From: Protopterus annectens
Taxonomy: Eukaryota; Chordata; Ceratodontiformes; Protopteridae
DNA: 64,000 bases
Direction of reading: 5' to 3'
Assembly: GCF_019279795.1 (NCBI RefSeq)
Contig: NC_056745.1
Span: 505,569,903 to 505,633,902, forward strand
The notes below the pieces were generated by a model, which was given only the letters and a program-made list of their open reading frames with translations, was not told where the DNA came from and did no database searches. How positions within the stretch are numbered: position 1 is the first letter of the stretch; every line of letters begins with the position of its first letter. The position numbers and the translations under genes are program-made. Positions 9,362 to 20,432 of the stretch are shown here, piece by piece.

Positions 9362-11094
9362 GGGTATTAAACTACTGGTTACGCTATTTACTGAGTTTCA
9401 TCTTTCATTCAGGCTGATTATTTGTGTTTCCATGCAATTGGCTATGGGACTGTTACCACAGCTGTTCCACATGCAATCAGCTAGGGGAGGGCTGCAATTC
9501 GTGCAGAGCCCATCAGCTGATAACGAGCATCACTTAAAATACACAAGCTGCTGCCTAAGCAAAGCAGGTGTAGGTCTCCACATCCACCAGAGAGGGAGTG
9601 GGAGAGGCAGAGAGAGGCAAAGACATGTCAGGGAGGGGTGGGAGAGTAAAACTGAAGCATGTTTGTGTCACACACCTACCAGCACAGGGTATCAAATCCC
9701 TGACAACTATGTAATGCTACCACAGTTCGATGCAGTTACTGGATGCGCCACATGGGTTACCTGTTGTGGAGCACTCACAACATATATGTGATGGTGAGTG
9801 ACATCTGCAACAGGGATACAGTAGCTATACGGTAGGTGATGTACATGTGCCTGTCCGCATGAACAGGTGCCAGCGTCAACACAGCCACACTCTCACAGGG
9901 AAGCACACACACTGACACACTTGACAGGGCCAGGAATACAACTCATCAGTAGTGGGATTGCCACAGCACATCACATCACTGTACAGGTATCACACACCAC
10001 AAGGGTCATACGGAGGTTGTATGGACAAAGGATATGAGGAGGTGTCTGACAGACAGCATGCTTCAGTATGTCCATGGGGTTGTAGTGAGTGTGGATGTGA
10101 ACATACGCACCATACAACACACACACACAAACATACAGGGTGCCAGTACTGACATACATGGGTGCATGTCTGCACGGGTGTGTGTTGGTCGACTGTGCCA
10201 GCAGGCTATACAAGGGTAGGTGATGGATATACCTTGGCATCAGGCCACATGACAATGGTCTGCATTGTGGCTCAGAGCTTTAGTTTCTGCATTTGCCAAC
10301 ACATGTGGGTATTGTAGCCCCCATCCAGTCACGTGAGTGACTATTGTGTGTGGCCAATGCTGTGCATCACTCATCATGTATGTGTTCCTTAGTCCAGGAC
10401 ATGGACGGTGTCTGGGATGTGCACACCTCCCACATGCATGTACAGTGACATGTGGAACTGTACATGGGGTGTCTGGCCCATGTTGTGAACACAGATTATC
10501 ATCACGTGCCAGTCTTGCCCATCTGTGGCAGGAACTGGTAATGGGCAGCAGGTTTACCCTGCACCTACACTGATAGCATACTAACAGCATTCCCTGGTGT
10601 CAGTGGCATCTGTCCATACAGGGCATGTCCGGCATGGTATGCCCATTGTGGGTCACATGTGATGGCACCACAGGTGGTGCAGGTGTCCATTGGGGCACAT
10701 GGGGGAGATGCGATGTCTGCATGTACATGCATATTGGACAGATGAACAGGGTGACATGCCCTCTGTAGCCCACTGCTATCACTCCAAAGTTACTATCAGT
10801 GGCCAATATGCAGTGTACTACTCACATATTAGCTGTTGCCTAAGCATGTGTGTGTTTATGAGACATGGGTTGAGTGTGTACTCTGGGTAATACTGGGGTT
10901 GCTAACTGTGATTGCCTGGCCTTGGTGTCACATGTATGGGTATGGTTTTGCACCCCAGCCTCTCAGCTATTTCACATCTGCTATCCCTGTATGGTGGACA
11001 TTGTGATATATATTAGGACCACCATATAAGGAATATGCAAAACCCACTCCACATTGGCCACAGGTGTCACATACTCGCAAACACACGCACACAC

Positions 11095-11745
11095 ACACAT
11101 GCACACCGGTCATATCTGGGAGTAGAACCTCTACCCAACTTGTTTATTACATTACAGCACTGCGCAGTTATAGTACGTGCCACGGACATTACTGGAGTAC
11201 TCCTTCCCCAAAGGTGTATTTCACAATGAATGACATCAGCAGGATTGACAAAGTAGGGCATTTGAAATGCACTGCGAGTGACTAGCCTAAAATGCATTGC
11301 TCCCTACACAGACACTGAAACACACACAAAACATCCAGAACCTGCCATGGGTGGGGATGGAACCCTACCACAGTTCTAAATCACACTCCAGCAGTACGCA
11401 GTTACAGGACGCGCTACGGAGATTACTGGGCTACAACCTTCCCAGAGGTGTATTTCTAGGTGGGTGACATCAGCAGCCTTGTCAAAATGGAGTATATGAA
11501 TTGTAAGGAGTGTGAGTAGCCTAAAAAGCATTGCTCTCTACACAGTCAGAGACAGACAGACATGCACGCACACAGACAGTTGCCAAGTCTGGGGTTAGAA
11601 CTCCTACCTAACTAGTTTATCACACTACAGCAGTACGCAGTTATGGGACGTGCCACAGAGATTACTGGGCTACAACTCTCCCAAAACGTGTAATTCACAT
11701 TGGAAGACCTCAGCAGGCCTGTCATAGTAGAGCTATGGGGAGGGC
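11095..11745. repeat. Tandem repeat, about 235-240 bp unit, about 2.8 copies
   Basis: Equivalent blocks recur at 11155, 11389 and 11628, each a version of CAGCAGTACGCAGTTA followed by GATTACTGG, then a GACATCAGCAG block and AGCCTAAAA-GCATTGCT before CACACA runs. On the minus strand each unit has a GAGTTCTAACCCC-like string that weakly resembles a tRNA B box. The units are about 75-80% alike by eye. It could be a tandemly amplified SINE-like unit or a satellite fragment. Confidence 0.8.
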
Positions 11746-12194
11746 GGTGTGTGCATGGGCCATAACCCATTCATCTAGGGGTTGACACTCCACATGAGAG
11801 CACACACAGGGTCATACGTCACAGGTACGTGTATACAGCTACTAGATGACTACTTCCTTGTACAGTCATGTTGCACAGCTGGCACGTGCACCATATAGTC
11901 TCTAATGCTGACAGATACTGGTGGCTAGTATCTGCAGTGAGTGACATCTGCACCTCATGTGTTTGGGGCCCTTTGGCTGTGTGGGAGAGGCCTAGATGGG
12001 TCCTTGTCACGGTCACCCTCTTCCACATATCTATGTCCCTCTACCTTTGGCTTATTATAGTGTGTTGTCCTTACATATATATCTGTATTCCTATCCACTG
12101 TGAGTGCAAGGCAGAAGTGGTGCATACTGACAAGTGTCTGCACTAACACCTGCAACTGCCAGATATGTCTGGTCCACTGGTGTTTGCAGACATG

Positions 12195-12335
12195 GCCTTC
12201 ATGTGTTTAAGTGTGTGTGCATGCCCAGTATGACCTTTCAGTAGGTTGTTGACTGACATTACCTTCAGTAGGTTGTTGACTGACATTACCTTCATTTCTC
12301 TAAGTGTGTGAGCATGCCCAGTATGGTCGTCTGTA
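12195..12335. repeat. Local tandem duplication (27 bp exact) inside a longer imperfect repeat
   Basis: A 27-base block beginning TTCAGTAGGTTG occurs exactly at 12237-12263 and 12264-12290. Outside it, 12195-12235 and 12288-12335 share AAGTGTGTG followed by GCATGCCCAGTATG. This looks like slippage followed by a second duplication. Confidence 0.85.
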
Positions 12336-12465
12336 TTGCATGTGTGGATCAAGTCTAGGTAGTTTGTACTGCGGTGCTGACCTTTGTGTTGTACACTGAC
12401 AGGTAGCATGCTGTGTCTGCAGGGTATCCATCGATCATTTGGCATTGACTGTTGCTACATTTCTG

Positions 12466-12655
12466 CATGGCGGGGGCACCTGCTTGTTTCTACATTTCAA
12501 CACAGGTTTGGGGGGGGCACCTGACTTGTTACTATAATTCTATGTAGGATGTGGGGCATAATTGACTATTTCTACACAGGATTGGGGGGGGGGGGCACAC
12601 CTGACTATTACTATATTTCTATGCAGGATGGGGGAGGGGGCACACCTGACACTTG
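12466..12655. repeat. G-rich minisatellite, about 42-47 bp unit, 4-5 copies
   Basis: Units run GGGGGCACCTG, then ACTATT or TTGTTACTAT, TTTCTA, CAGGAT and a long G run of up to 12. The G runs, spaced about 45 bases apart, make the plus strand a candidate for G-quadruplex formation; that is inference from composition. Confidence 0.8.
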
Positions 12656-13136
12656 TACACATTTACTAGGACTGTACTGGTATGTCGGGTACTCCATTTC
12701 AGTCTGTAGTCTTACCTATCATGCTGGCTAGAGGCATACCAGTGTACTACAGATCTTAGCTTTTAATTACCTACATATTAGTTTTGGACTTCCTAGTCTT
12801 CACAACTGACGTCCTACTGCCTGACCTGCTGTAGTCTGTCTGTGTAGGCCTGGGGGGGGGAAGGTTACCCATAGGCCTCATTCAGAGGCCATACTACATA
12901 ATTTGTTTGTGTTTGTCTACACCTGTCCTGCTGGCTGTGACTGTTGGGTATGTGACCCCCCTCCCTGCCTGACTGGCATGAGTGAGTCACTTACCTTGTG
13001 GGTGTCCCAGTATTGAGGTTGGTGCTGCAGGGCTGCCTATGTCAGATGCACATAGTGCACTCCCTACACATGGTTATGCACAGGTAGTGTAATGTTTGGC
13101 ATCCCTTTTACTGTATGTGAGATTCAGAGAGAGGTG

Positions 13137-14300
13137 TTATTCCCTGGGTCCCTCCCATGTCAGTGTACATGCTACGCGTTGCCTCTTTGCCAAGGCCAGG
13201 GCATACTGGGCACATGTCCTTCGGCCTACTGGGGCAGGTTCAGGTTGTTCCTCCTCCGAGTCATTCTGTGCCTGTGCAGGCCGTGGCAATGGTGGGGGGC
13301 TGTGTGGCCCTGCCCCGTGCTGTTCCTGCTGCAGCTGTTTCCGCAGGATCATATTGAGTAGCATGGCATACACAAGGACAATTTGGGTACATGTAGCTGA
13401 TGAGTACTGCAAGGCTCCACCGGATGTGTCCAGGCACCAGAACTGTGACTTGAGCTTCCCAAACACACACACTATTATGATTCTTGTTTGTGTGTGTGCC
13501 TCATTATGGAGTTCTTGTTCGGGTGTCTGTGCATTTCTGATGGGTGTCATCAGCCACGGCTCCAGTGCGTATCCAGCATCCCCCACTAGGTGACCGTATG
13601 GGATGTCCCCATTGGCAAATCTCTGGTACAGCTGCGTCAGATGCCAGATGTGGGAATCGTGATAGCTTCCACGGCAGCCAGCACACACGTTCATTATTAT
13701 GCCCTGGGCATCACACACGACCTGGCAGTTGATGGAGGGGAAGCCCTTGCAGTTGATGTAGACCCTACCCCACTCACCGGGTGGTGCTTTGATGCATATG
13801 TGCATGCAGTCTATTTCACCCACTACCTCAGGGTATTCTGCTATTTGGTGGAAGAGGCGCATATTGGTGGCCAACGCCTCACGGGTGTTTGGGAAATGTA
13901 CATGCTCACCGACATCTGCTGACATAGCATCCAGGAACTGGTGGAGTACCCTGGATGTTGATGCCTGTAAAATCCCCATCATATCCCCAGTTGGCCTATG
14001 GAAGGTACCTGTAGCTAGTATTCTTAGGCCTACACATACCTTGGTATCCAGTGGGATGGGTTCCCCACCGTTAGTTCTGTGTATGAGGCGTGGCCGGCAC
14101 AGTTCAACAATTTGCTGTAGGAGGTCCCTGTCCACCATATAGCACTCCACTATCTCCAGCTCATGTAGCCCTTGGTAGGTTACCCTGGGTCTGTACACTC
14201 TTCTCAGTCTCCTCACTGTGGGTTGCTCGGCAGCCTTCACATCCTCACCAACCTCAGCCTCGTCTACAATTTCTATGATGGCTATTGCAGCCCCTAACAT
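13137..14300 (-). CDS. PIF/Harbinger (HARBI1-like) transposase, probably catalytically dead
   Basis: The frame encodes a 387-aa DDE_Tnp_4-type nuclease of PIF/Harbinger transposons. I start it at the Met at 14300 (MLGAAIAIIE), since upstream residues look non-native. Domain order: an N-terminal helical region, then TGTFHRPTGDMMGILQAS (helix-turn-helix-like), then the nuclease core GEIDCMHICIKAPP (first Asp, D164), GFPSINCQVVCD, GSYHDSHIW, LVGDAGYAL (second Asp, D241) and HNEAHTQTR leading to FGKLKSQF. The third catalytic residue, normally Glu in TRxxIExxFG, is Val277 here (codon GTG, one base from GAG). The C-terminal tail is Pro/Glu/Gln-rich. Harbingers usually also carry a Myb-like gene; none was found nearby, and neither were terminal inverted repeats. 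Confidence 0.85.
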   Translation of the reverse strand: MLGAAIAIIEIVDEAEVGEDVKAAEQPTVRRLRRVYRPRVTYQGLHELEIVECYMVDRDLLQQIVELCRPRLIHRTNGGEPIPLDTKVCVGLRILATGTFHRPTGDMMGILQASTSRVLHQFLDAMSADVGEHVHFPNTREALATNMRLFHQIAEYPEVVGEIDCMHICIKAPPGEWGRVYINCKGFPSINCQVVCDAQGIIMNVCAGCRGSYHDSHIWHLTQLYQRFANGDIPYGHLVGDAGYALEPWLMTPIRNAQTPEQELHNEAHTQTRIIIVCVFGKLKSQFWCLDTSGGALQYSSATCTQIVLVYAMLLNMILRKQLQQEQHGAGPHSPPPLPRPAQAQNDSEEEQPEPAPVGRRTCAQYALALAKRQRVACTLTWEGPRE

Positions 14301-17300
14301 TTTGCTGTTGTGAGTGCTAAAAGTTCCCCGCTTGGGGGAAAAAACAGAGGGGCAGGTGTTTGCATAGTTTATAGTAGTGTTCTGGGCTGGGCTGGTCTGC
14401 CTGTGTAATTGGCTGGTTCTGATACATTTCACCTGGCAGCTAAGCTAGCACTCGCCAATTACCTTCCTACTGCTGTTTTCCCTTCCTTTTGCCCTTCTGT
14501 TTAAGCCTGTGTGCGTGCCGCGCAAACAGAGTGCTCAAATGTACACACTGCTGCTATTTCCTGGTTTAACCTCTTTTTTCTTCCTTGTAAAACCCAGTGC
14601 ACAGCGCACACACCTGCTTACACTTTGTACAGACTGCTAGCAGGTCACCCCCTAGCTTAGCTGTGCTAAGCTAGGAGCAAACTCGAGCCACTGGGCTCCA
14701 ATCCGCTTACAGTATGCCTGAACCCCCCCCCCCCATGATGTCACCTACCTCCTAGGCTTGCACACAGCTATTCATACTCTTACACTGTTGGGACCTGACT
14801 CACATGCTGGGAAAACTGGGATTCACTAACCTTCCCCTCATTTGCATAGGATTGCCTGCTAATGCATAGTTACATAAGTCACACTGAGCCTCCCCCTTTG
14901 CAACTACTACTCACTGGCCAGGCTGTCTTCTGCCTGCCACTGACTTGCATGGCAGAATACTAGTTAGAATGCTTATTTTAGATTTATTTTATTATTCCCC
15001 CCCGATCCCATTTACACGCCGCTACCCTATGCTTAAACAGCAGAGATCGGCTAAAAAAATAAAAGTTGATTTTTTTATTTTTTGTATTGCTTGCAATGCC
15101 AATGGACTTATTTTTGGCCATTGGCATATTTCCTCAATGATATGCATCCTTTAATTTGGAGCGGTCATAGCTCTGTTTTGGAGTTTGCAGAAATGTACTC
15201 AGATACTAACAGAGTACATTTCTGCAGATAGCACTAGTCTTGCACGGACTGTTGCAAGCTTCCTGGATTGCAAAATCACCTCATTTGCATGGATTTCATC
15301 TGCAAATGGGGTGATTTGCATACCAGGGCTTAGTTCGTCCAAGATTAGTGCAGGAGCGCTCGTGCACACCCCTGCAGGCTGTTCCTGGATCGCACAGCAG
15401 ACATATTGCCTGCTTGAGCTCCTGTTCCGATCTTGAACTCCGTTGCAAGCTTTTCAGAATCCAGGGGAAAGTATGACTTAAGAGCGACTTCTGATTTTCT
15501 AGCCTATTTCAAGAAACCACATGTTCTAAATGTAGTACTACATCATGACCCCTTAGCTACTGTGTTATCCTCTATACAGGTTGAAAAATATCAATAAGGG
15601 GAGATTTTAGGTACAAGCAGCCAAACAGATGACACAGTCACAATACAGTATACATACAAATCAGCTGAGACAGGAGTTCTGCAACAAAAGCCTTTTTAAA
15701 TAACTAAGCAAAACTACACTAGCTTGCAAAACATAACAGCCAGACAAATACAGTATCTGTACATTTAACTATATATAAAACAATAGCGAAGAATACATAT
15801 GTGGAGTCTTTTGTCTTACTCTGCAGACACCTCTCTGGACTTCTGGACTGTACGCACTTCATAGCAAGTAAAAGTACATAACGGTTATACACCTTCATAA
15901 AGCATCTACATTCTACTTGTTTACACTAAATGCTTACACAGTATATAATTTGCCTTGTAAAATATGATATGCTCAAAGCCTGCTGCTTCAGCAAGCTATT
16001 TACAGATACTTTGTCAGATCATCTAGGAAGAAAGCTTTCATTATTTATTAACAGTAGCATGGGGGGGGTCATCAATAATTTATGCCCAGGTGTGCACTAA
16101 ACAAGCTCAGTCTTCATCTCTTACATGAAATAATATTATGAGGTGACTAAGCTATATTTTTCACCCATCAGCACTTGGCTTCCTTCAGCTTTCGTTCAAG
16201 CATCTAATTTGCAAAATGCAAACAGAATTATTCTTATGAGAATACAGCTTCAAAAGAAACATTTCTTCTGGCTCTTAACACTAACAAAGAGTTTCCTCAG
16301 CTCTACAGCTCCGCATAGGTGTTTTGTAACACAGGCATTCAACACCACCATTGCCTAGAATTTATCACACACAGAGTCCATTCAGACAAAAATAATGAGA
16401 TTACTATGCAACAACGCTGCAAATATTAGAACAGCAAACACTACTAGTTACAATCTGGAGCATAAATAATACTGCATAATAAAACTTCTGTACTTTGTGC
16501 CGTTTTTCAAAGCATGAACAGTATTTAAGCATCCTATATCATACTATGTAGAAATATTAACCCATAGATTTCTGCCTTATCTTGACAAGAATGGATTAAA
16601 ATGTGCATAAACCATACCTTAATGCAGCTACCAATTCATTTGCTTTGCAGATTCTTCTCTCCACGGAAATTCCTTTAAGAACATTTGTACTCTCATAAGG
16701 AAGCTATAAAACCTTTCACAACAGTTCACCTATTTTTTTACCATGGACTATGTCATTAAAGTCTAGCTAATGATCAGGAGTATCTTGTTAAAAAAATAAA
16801 AAGGTTCCACACTGCTTCTTGGAATAATCTAAAATGTCCTGCATCTGGCCTAAAACAGTAAAAAAACATTTTGGTGACATGCTGAATTTTGGTGAGCAAT
16901 TTATACCATGCCAGATAAATGTAACACACTACAATAAATTGGCAATCTAAACCGACTCTGAAACAAGCACTCCAATATTAAAATGGAACACTGTCATAAG
17001 TTCACACCTCTCTCAATTTTCAACTCTGTTTACCATCTTCAAAGTAGAGCATTTATAATATGCTACAGATGCTCCATTGCACATTTGGTTACTGCAATGA
17101 AAATCACTGGAACACTACTGTGTACAGCATCAGCCTGCATCTGCAGTCTTCATTCTGAGTTGTGATAAAAAATGCATCTTGTAACAAAGTGGTCTATTTT
17201 TCTTGAAGAATGTTTCATTTGGCCATGATGCTCTGTCTAGCCAATAATTAAATGATTTTATTTGTACCATGTTTACTTAAAGAACCACTACATGTTTCTT

Positions 17301-17595
17301 AATTTTTTCCTCCTTTCAAACATGATTTTCTTCCCTATTGTTTGAATGTAACACTGTGGAATAATCACAATGCCACACTAAACCACAATTCTGAGACTTT
17401 CTTGTAGTACCCATACTTACACCTATGGTAATCTCAGGCATTTCTAAGCTCATGAATATATAGCGGAGCTGTACGGAGTGTACCGGTGCTGCAAAGCCTT
17501 GGTAACAATGCCCTTCATTTCTTTTTCCTAGTGCCTTCCTGCCCATAGACCTCCCATGAACTGCCCACCCAGAGTCCTTTCGCCCTGTAACTATT
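14301..17595. other. Gene-free sequence
   Basis: No coding, RNA or known mobile feature is supported apart from the three hairpins at 15097-15319. The first 500 bases may be the Harbinger element's 5' flank. The rest (15480-17595) is AT-rich unique-looking DNA with no open frame above about 76 codons that resembles anything. Confidence 0.55.
15097..15319. repeat. Cluster of three inverted repeats
   Basis: Three hairpins lie in 223 bases. A 9-bp arm, TGCCAATGG (15097-15105), pairs with 15118-15126. A perfect 15-bp arm, TGCAGAAATGTACTC (15186-15200), pairs with 15212-15226 around an 11-base loop. A 19-20-bp arm, GCAAAATCACCTCATTTGCA (15270-15289), pairs with 15301-15319 with one mismatch and one bulge. 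No gene is adjacent. Confidence 0.85.
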
Positions 17596-17845
17596 AGTAT
17601 TGACAGTTTGTGTTTTTCGGCTTTTCCCGGTTAGGGCTCGCCACAGCGGAACTCCGATCCGCTAATGATTGGTAGTGGATTTTTACGTACCTGGTTACCA
17701 GCCCTGATGCACAACCTTCAACGAAGGCACGCCCCATTCACATATGCCTCCACACAGAAGACGCTCTAGCTGAGAATCAAATGGGACAACGTCTTGCTAT
17801 GAGGAGACAACGCTACCGCAGCACCACCACCGCAGTATTGACAGT
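17596..17845 (-). mobile_element. tRNA-headed SINE with RTE-derived tail, minus orientation, with 12-bp target-site duplication
   Basis: The body (17608-17833) is the reverse complement of the same SINE family as 19300-19534. It is flanked by a perfect 12-bp direct repeat, AGTATTGACAGT (17596-17607 and 17834-17845), so this is a full insertion. The minus-strand head resembles a tRNA gene (GGTGCTGCGGTAGCGTTGTC, with a degenerate B box near 17780). The 3' tail (17608-17665) matches the end of the RTE LINE at 25045-25080. SINEs of this type are transcribed by Pol III and mobilised by the LINE whose tail they share. Confidence 0.85.
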
Positions 17846-18799
17846 GCAGTTGGTTGCTGGCACAGGGCTCAGTTTTGAGCTTTTTTATTTGTTAAATTGC
17901 TTAATTCAGTCTGCTCACTACTGCTACATAAGCCCAGGGTTTGCAATGGTTTTAAACACAGCCCCACAGAGTTAGGTGACCAGCCACTGCACTGCTGTAT
18001 TCATCTGTTTACAGGTAGCACACCTCCGTGCACCATCAGTCACTACCGCACAGTGAGGGGTAAACACTGGCAGTTATAGGCGCAAAACCTTCTATAGATA
18101 AACTTTCCCCTAGTAGCTGCTCATGATCCAGCCAAGAAGTCCTTAAATTGAGCTTAGCTGCACAGAGAGCACCTCAGCTGCGCTTTTGCCTCTTAAACAG
18201 TCCCAAAACCACCAAATCTACAATAGTCTCATACTATTTGGAGAACCCTCGCTAGAATAGACCCTTTATAGAACACCCCATTAGTAGAGAACCCATTTAG
18301 AGCACCCAGTTATATCTCACCCCTCCATTTTCTCTCCCCACTACAAAAACAGGCTTTAACCTAGCAATACAAATGGTCAGTTTCCCCCCATTGTTCCTAC
18401 CAGCCCGATTGACATGGGTATCGTGAGGCAGTCTAGCAACTGCCTCATGTACACTGACAACCCTCTACTCCTAAATCATTCAAGTACAATCTAACAGAGA
18501 TGCATCTACACTAAGAATCTGGAATCCTTGCACTCTCGCACACAGAACAGTAATCATGAACAAGTTGTTAGCTCACATACTACAGCTCCTACGCAAACCA
18601 TGCAGTCAATACACAAACCACCATAAGCGGAGGTACTCACCAGAAACCTACCAGACATAAACATGCTACACTAAATACAGCACCTACCGCACTCAATACA
18701 CACAAAAACATAAGCACCAGTGTCTCACCAAACAGCACCCTAATGTAAAGCACATCTAAACCAATTTTTTTATAGTCACAGCTGACTCCATTGTGAGAC
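17846..18799. other. Gene-free sequence
   Basis: No recognisable gene, RNA or repeat. Confidence 0.5.
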
Positions 18800-18894
18800 C
18801 AAACAAATAAAAAGAACCACAGAAACATTCTATACTTTAATAAAAAGTTGCTTTATTAAAGTATGGAACGTTTCTGTGGCTCTTTTGTTTGTTG
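18800..18894. repeat. Foldback (about 44-bp inverted repeat, 7-base spacer)
   Basis: The left arm 18800-18844 and right arm 18852-18894 pair across the spacer AAGTTGC. The mismatches in the inner 35 bases are transitions (A/G, T/C). A 12-base direct repeat, CCATTGTGAGAC, occurs just outside the left arm (about 18788-18799) and again near 18948, so the foldback sits inside a small duplication. Confidence 0.85.
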
Positions 18895-19179
18895 ATTGGA
18901 TTCATAAACTGAACACAGTTTACTGCAATGGATTTGTTTTTTGTTTCCATTGTGAGACACACACGTCCCACTCACCAGGCTGGACAAGGAAAATATTACA
19001 GTAAGTTGTCTATCAGGTGCCAGATCTGTCAGATCACGCATGCACGGAAGTCTCTCAATAACAAGTACTGTTACAACTCGGTCACAGTTCATTTTGGTGC
19101 AACTGACTTGAAATGTACCTCACTGGACTATATGAAGACAGATATGACTGTGCTCTTTGAATGTGTGTCCCAGGCAGGT

Positions 19180-20430
19180 ATTTTTATTTCATTGACATTT
19201 GTTGACCGGGATAGTCCAACTGGGTTAACGCCCTTGTTCAGTGGAGACTTGGGGAGAAAAGCTCCAAAGTAATACTATATAATATTTCATGTTAGAGTAG
19301 CAGTGGTGGTGCTGCGGTAGCGTTGTCGCCTCACAGCAAGACGTTGTGCCGTTCGATTCTCAGCTAGAGCATCTTCTGTGTGGAGACGTGCATGAATGGG
19401 CATACCTTCGTTGAAGGTTGTGCGTCAGGGCTGGCAAACTCGGCACGTAAAAGCTCTACTGCCAATCATTAGTGGACCGGAGTTCCACTGTGGCGACCCC
19501 TAACTGGGAAAAGCCGAAAGACACAAACAAACAAATTTCATGTTACAGTAAATGTATAATACAATGTGATTCTCTATAAATGCATTAGCAAAAAATGAAG
19601 GTAAAAGACACTATACAATTGTGGTTAAAAGAGGTTGTTATAAGAGTGACACATAGCTGAAGGATGGCAGACAGTGGTCAGATTAGTAGTAGTATTCTAC
19701 GGGGAGGGGGGGGTGTTAGTAGGAGTGGGTACCAAGCGAGTCCAGTACAGGTGGATTTCATAACAGATGTTAGATGTAGTGGTAGTACAGCAAGTCCAGA
19801 ACTGATAAGTGAGGATGGCAGTTGAGAATCAGATCATAACAGTAAAAAGTGGTTGGGTTGTAGAAGATGTTGTGGTGTAGAAGAAGAGTAATAGATATTA
19901 GGTAGAAGAGGAGGAGGAGGAGGAGAATAAGGGAGAGGCCTAATAGATAGGATTAGGACTGGATTTGTGGAGGCAAGTTACAGGGACATCTCCAGGTGTG
20001 GTTTAGGTAATGTTTGATGGATTTCTTAAATTTGTATGTGTGGGGTATGCGTCTTTGGGCCAGTGGAAGCTTGTTTCAAAGGATGGCAGGTGAGTACCTG
20101 TACAGACTCTGTCCTGCAGATTATTTTTGTTGTACATTTGTAATAAAGATTGATCAGAGCTCCTAAGGGGACGGGAAGGGTTATAAAGTGAGATTAGTGA
20201 GGAAATACTTGGACAGGTTGGGGGTTTATTGATGGAGTGGATGATGACTAGTTGGGTAGATAGATCACTCAACTGGCTCGAGTTCCCAAACCTAAGGGCC
20301 TGACAGTGGTGAAATCCGGAAGGCAAATTAGCAGCAAATCTTACAACTTTGTTATAGGTAGTTTTGAGTTTGGAGAGTAGAGAAGAGTTAAGGTTAGTAA
20401 AGATTTGTGAACTGTATAAGAGATTGGGAA
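19180..20430 (-). mobile_element. L2-like LINE A, 3' segment (RT C-terminus and 3' UTR)
   Basis: This is the last part of a minus-strand L2-like LINE whose earlier parts are at 25085-25625 and 31199-32020. The minus strand encodes the RT C-terminal region around 20003-20326 (LSTQLVIIHSINKPPTCPS, then YNPSRPLRSSDQSLL), a block repeated in the L2-like copies at 33055-33180 and 58450-58530. The 3' terminus near 19180-19260 carries GTTGACAAATGTCAATGAAATAAA-type sequence, similar to the tail of the L2-like copy at 59100. It is interrupted by a SINE (19300-19534). Its 5' side is cut by the RTE insertion at 20431. Confidence 0.75.
19284..19550 (+). mobile_element. tRNA-headed SINE with RTE-derived tail, plus orientation, with target-site duplication
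   Basis: The body is 19300-19534. Flanking direct repeats ATTTCATGTTAGAGTA (19284-19299) and ATTTCATGTTACAGTA (19535-19550) differ at one base. The head carries an A-box-like TGGTGCTGCGGTAGCG and a B-box-like CGTTCGATTCTC, spaced as in a tRNA gene. The tail, TGTGGCGACCCCTAACTGGG then AAAAGCCGAAAG, is nearly identical to the RTE LINE 3' end at 25050-25080. It is inserted in the 3' part of L2-like LINE A. Confidence 0.88.
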
Positions 20431-20432
20431 TT

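Larger units (their letters stand above)
7789..9430. mobile_element. Penelope-like element with inverted 5' segment
   Basis: The minus strand (7789-8712) encodes the C-terminal part of a Penelope-type RT. The plus strand (8711-9232) encodes the GIY-YIG endonuclease that normally follows that RT in the same protein. The two pieces meet head to head at about 8690-8712, in an AT-rich near-palindrome. The 3' part and its AT-rich 3' UTR are in plus orientation. The outer end of the RT piece stops at the point in the protein where the endonuclease piece begins. This is the structure expected from a twin-priming (5' inversion) insertion. Confidence 0.85.
9431..13136. other. Gene-free CA/TG-rich stretch with tandem repeats
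   Basis: No gene is supported here. The texture resembles 5493-7788. It contains a three-unit tandem repeat (11095-11745), a local duplication (12195-12335) and a G-rich minisatellite (12466-12655), listed separately. It lies downstream of the Harbinger transposase gene and may include that element's 3' non-coding part, but no terminal inverted repeat was found. Confidence 0.55.

Noticed and set aside
9324-9791. 155-aa plus-strand frame downstream of the PLE
   Set aside because: It starts in the PLE 3' UTR and has no domain resemblance; the composition is that of the surrounding non-coding DNA.
13092-13593. Plus-strand open frames opposite the Harbinger transposase
   Set aside because: Antisense shadows; the minus-strand frame carries the DDE motifs.
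16000-18600. Possible host exons in the longest element-free stretch
   Set aside because: No open frame resembles a known protein and no consistent splice-site series could be built by eye.
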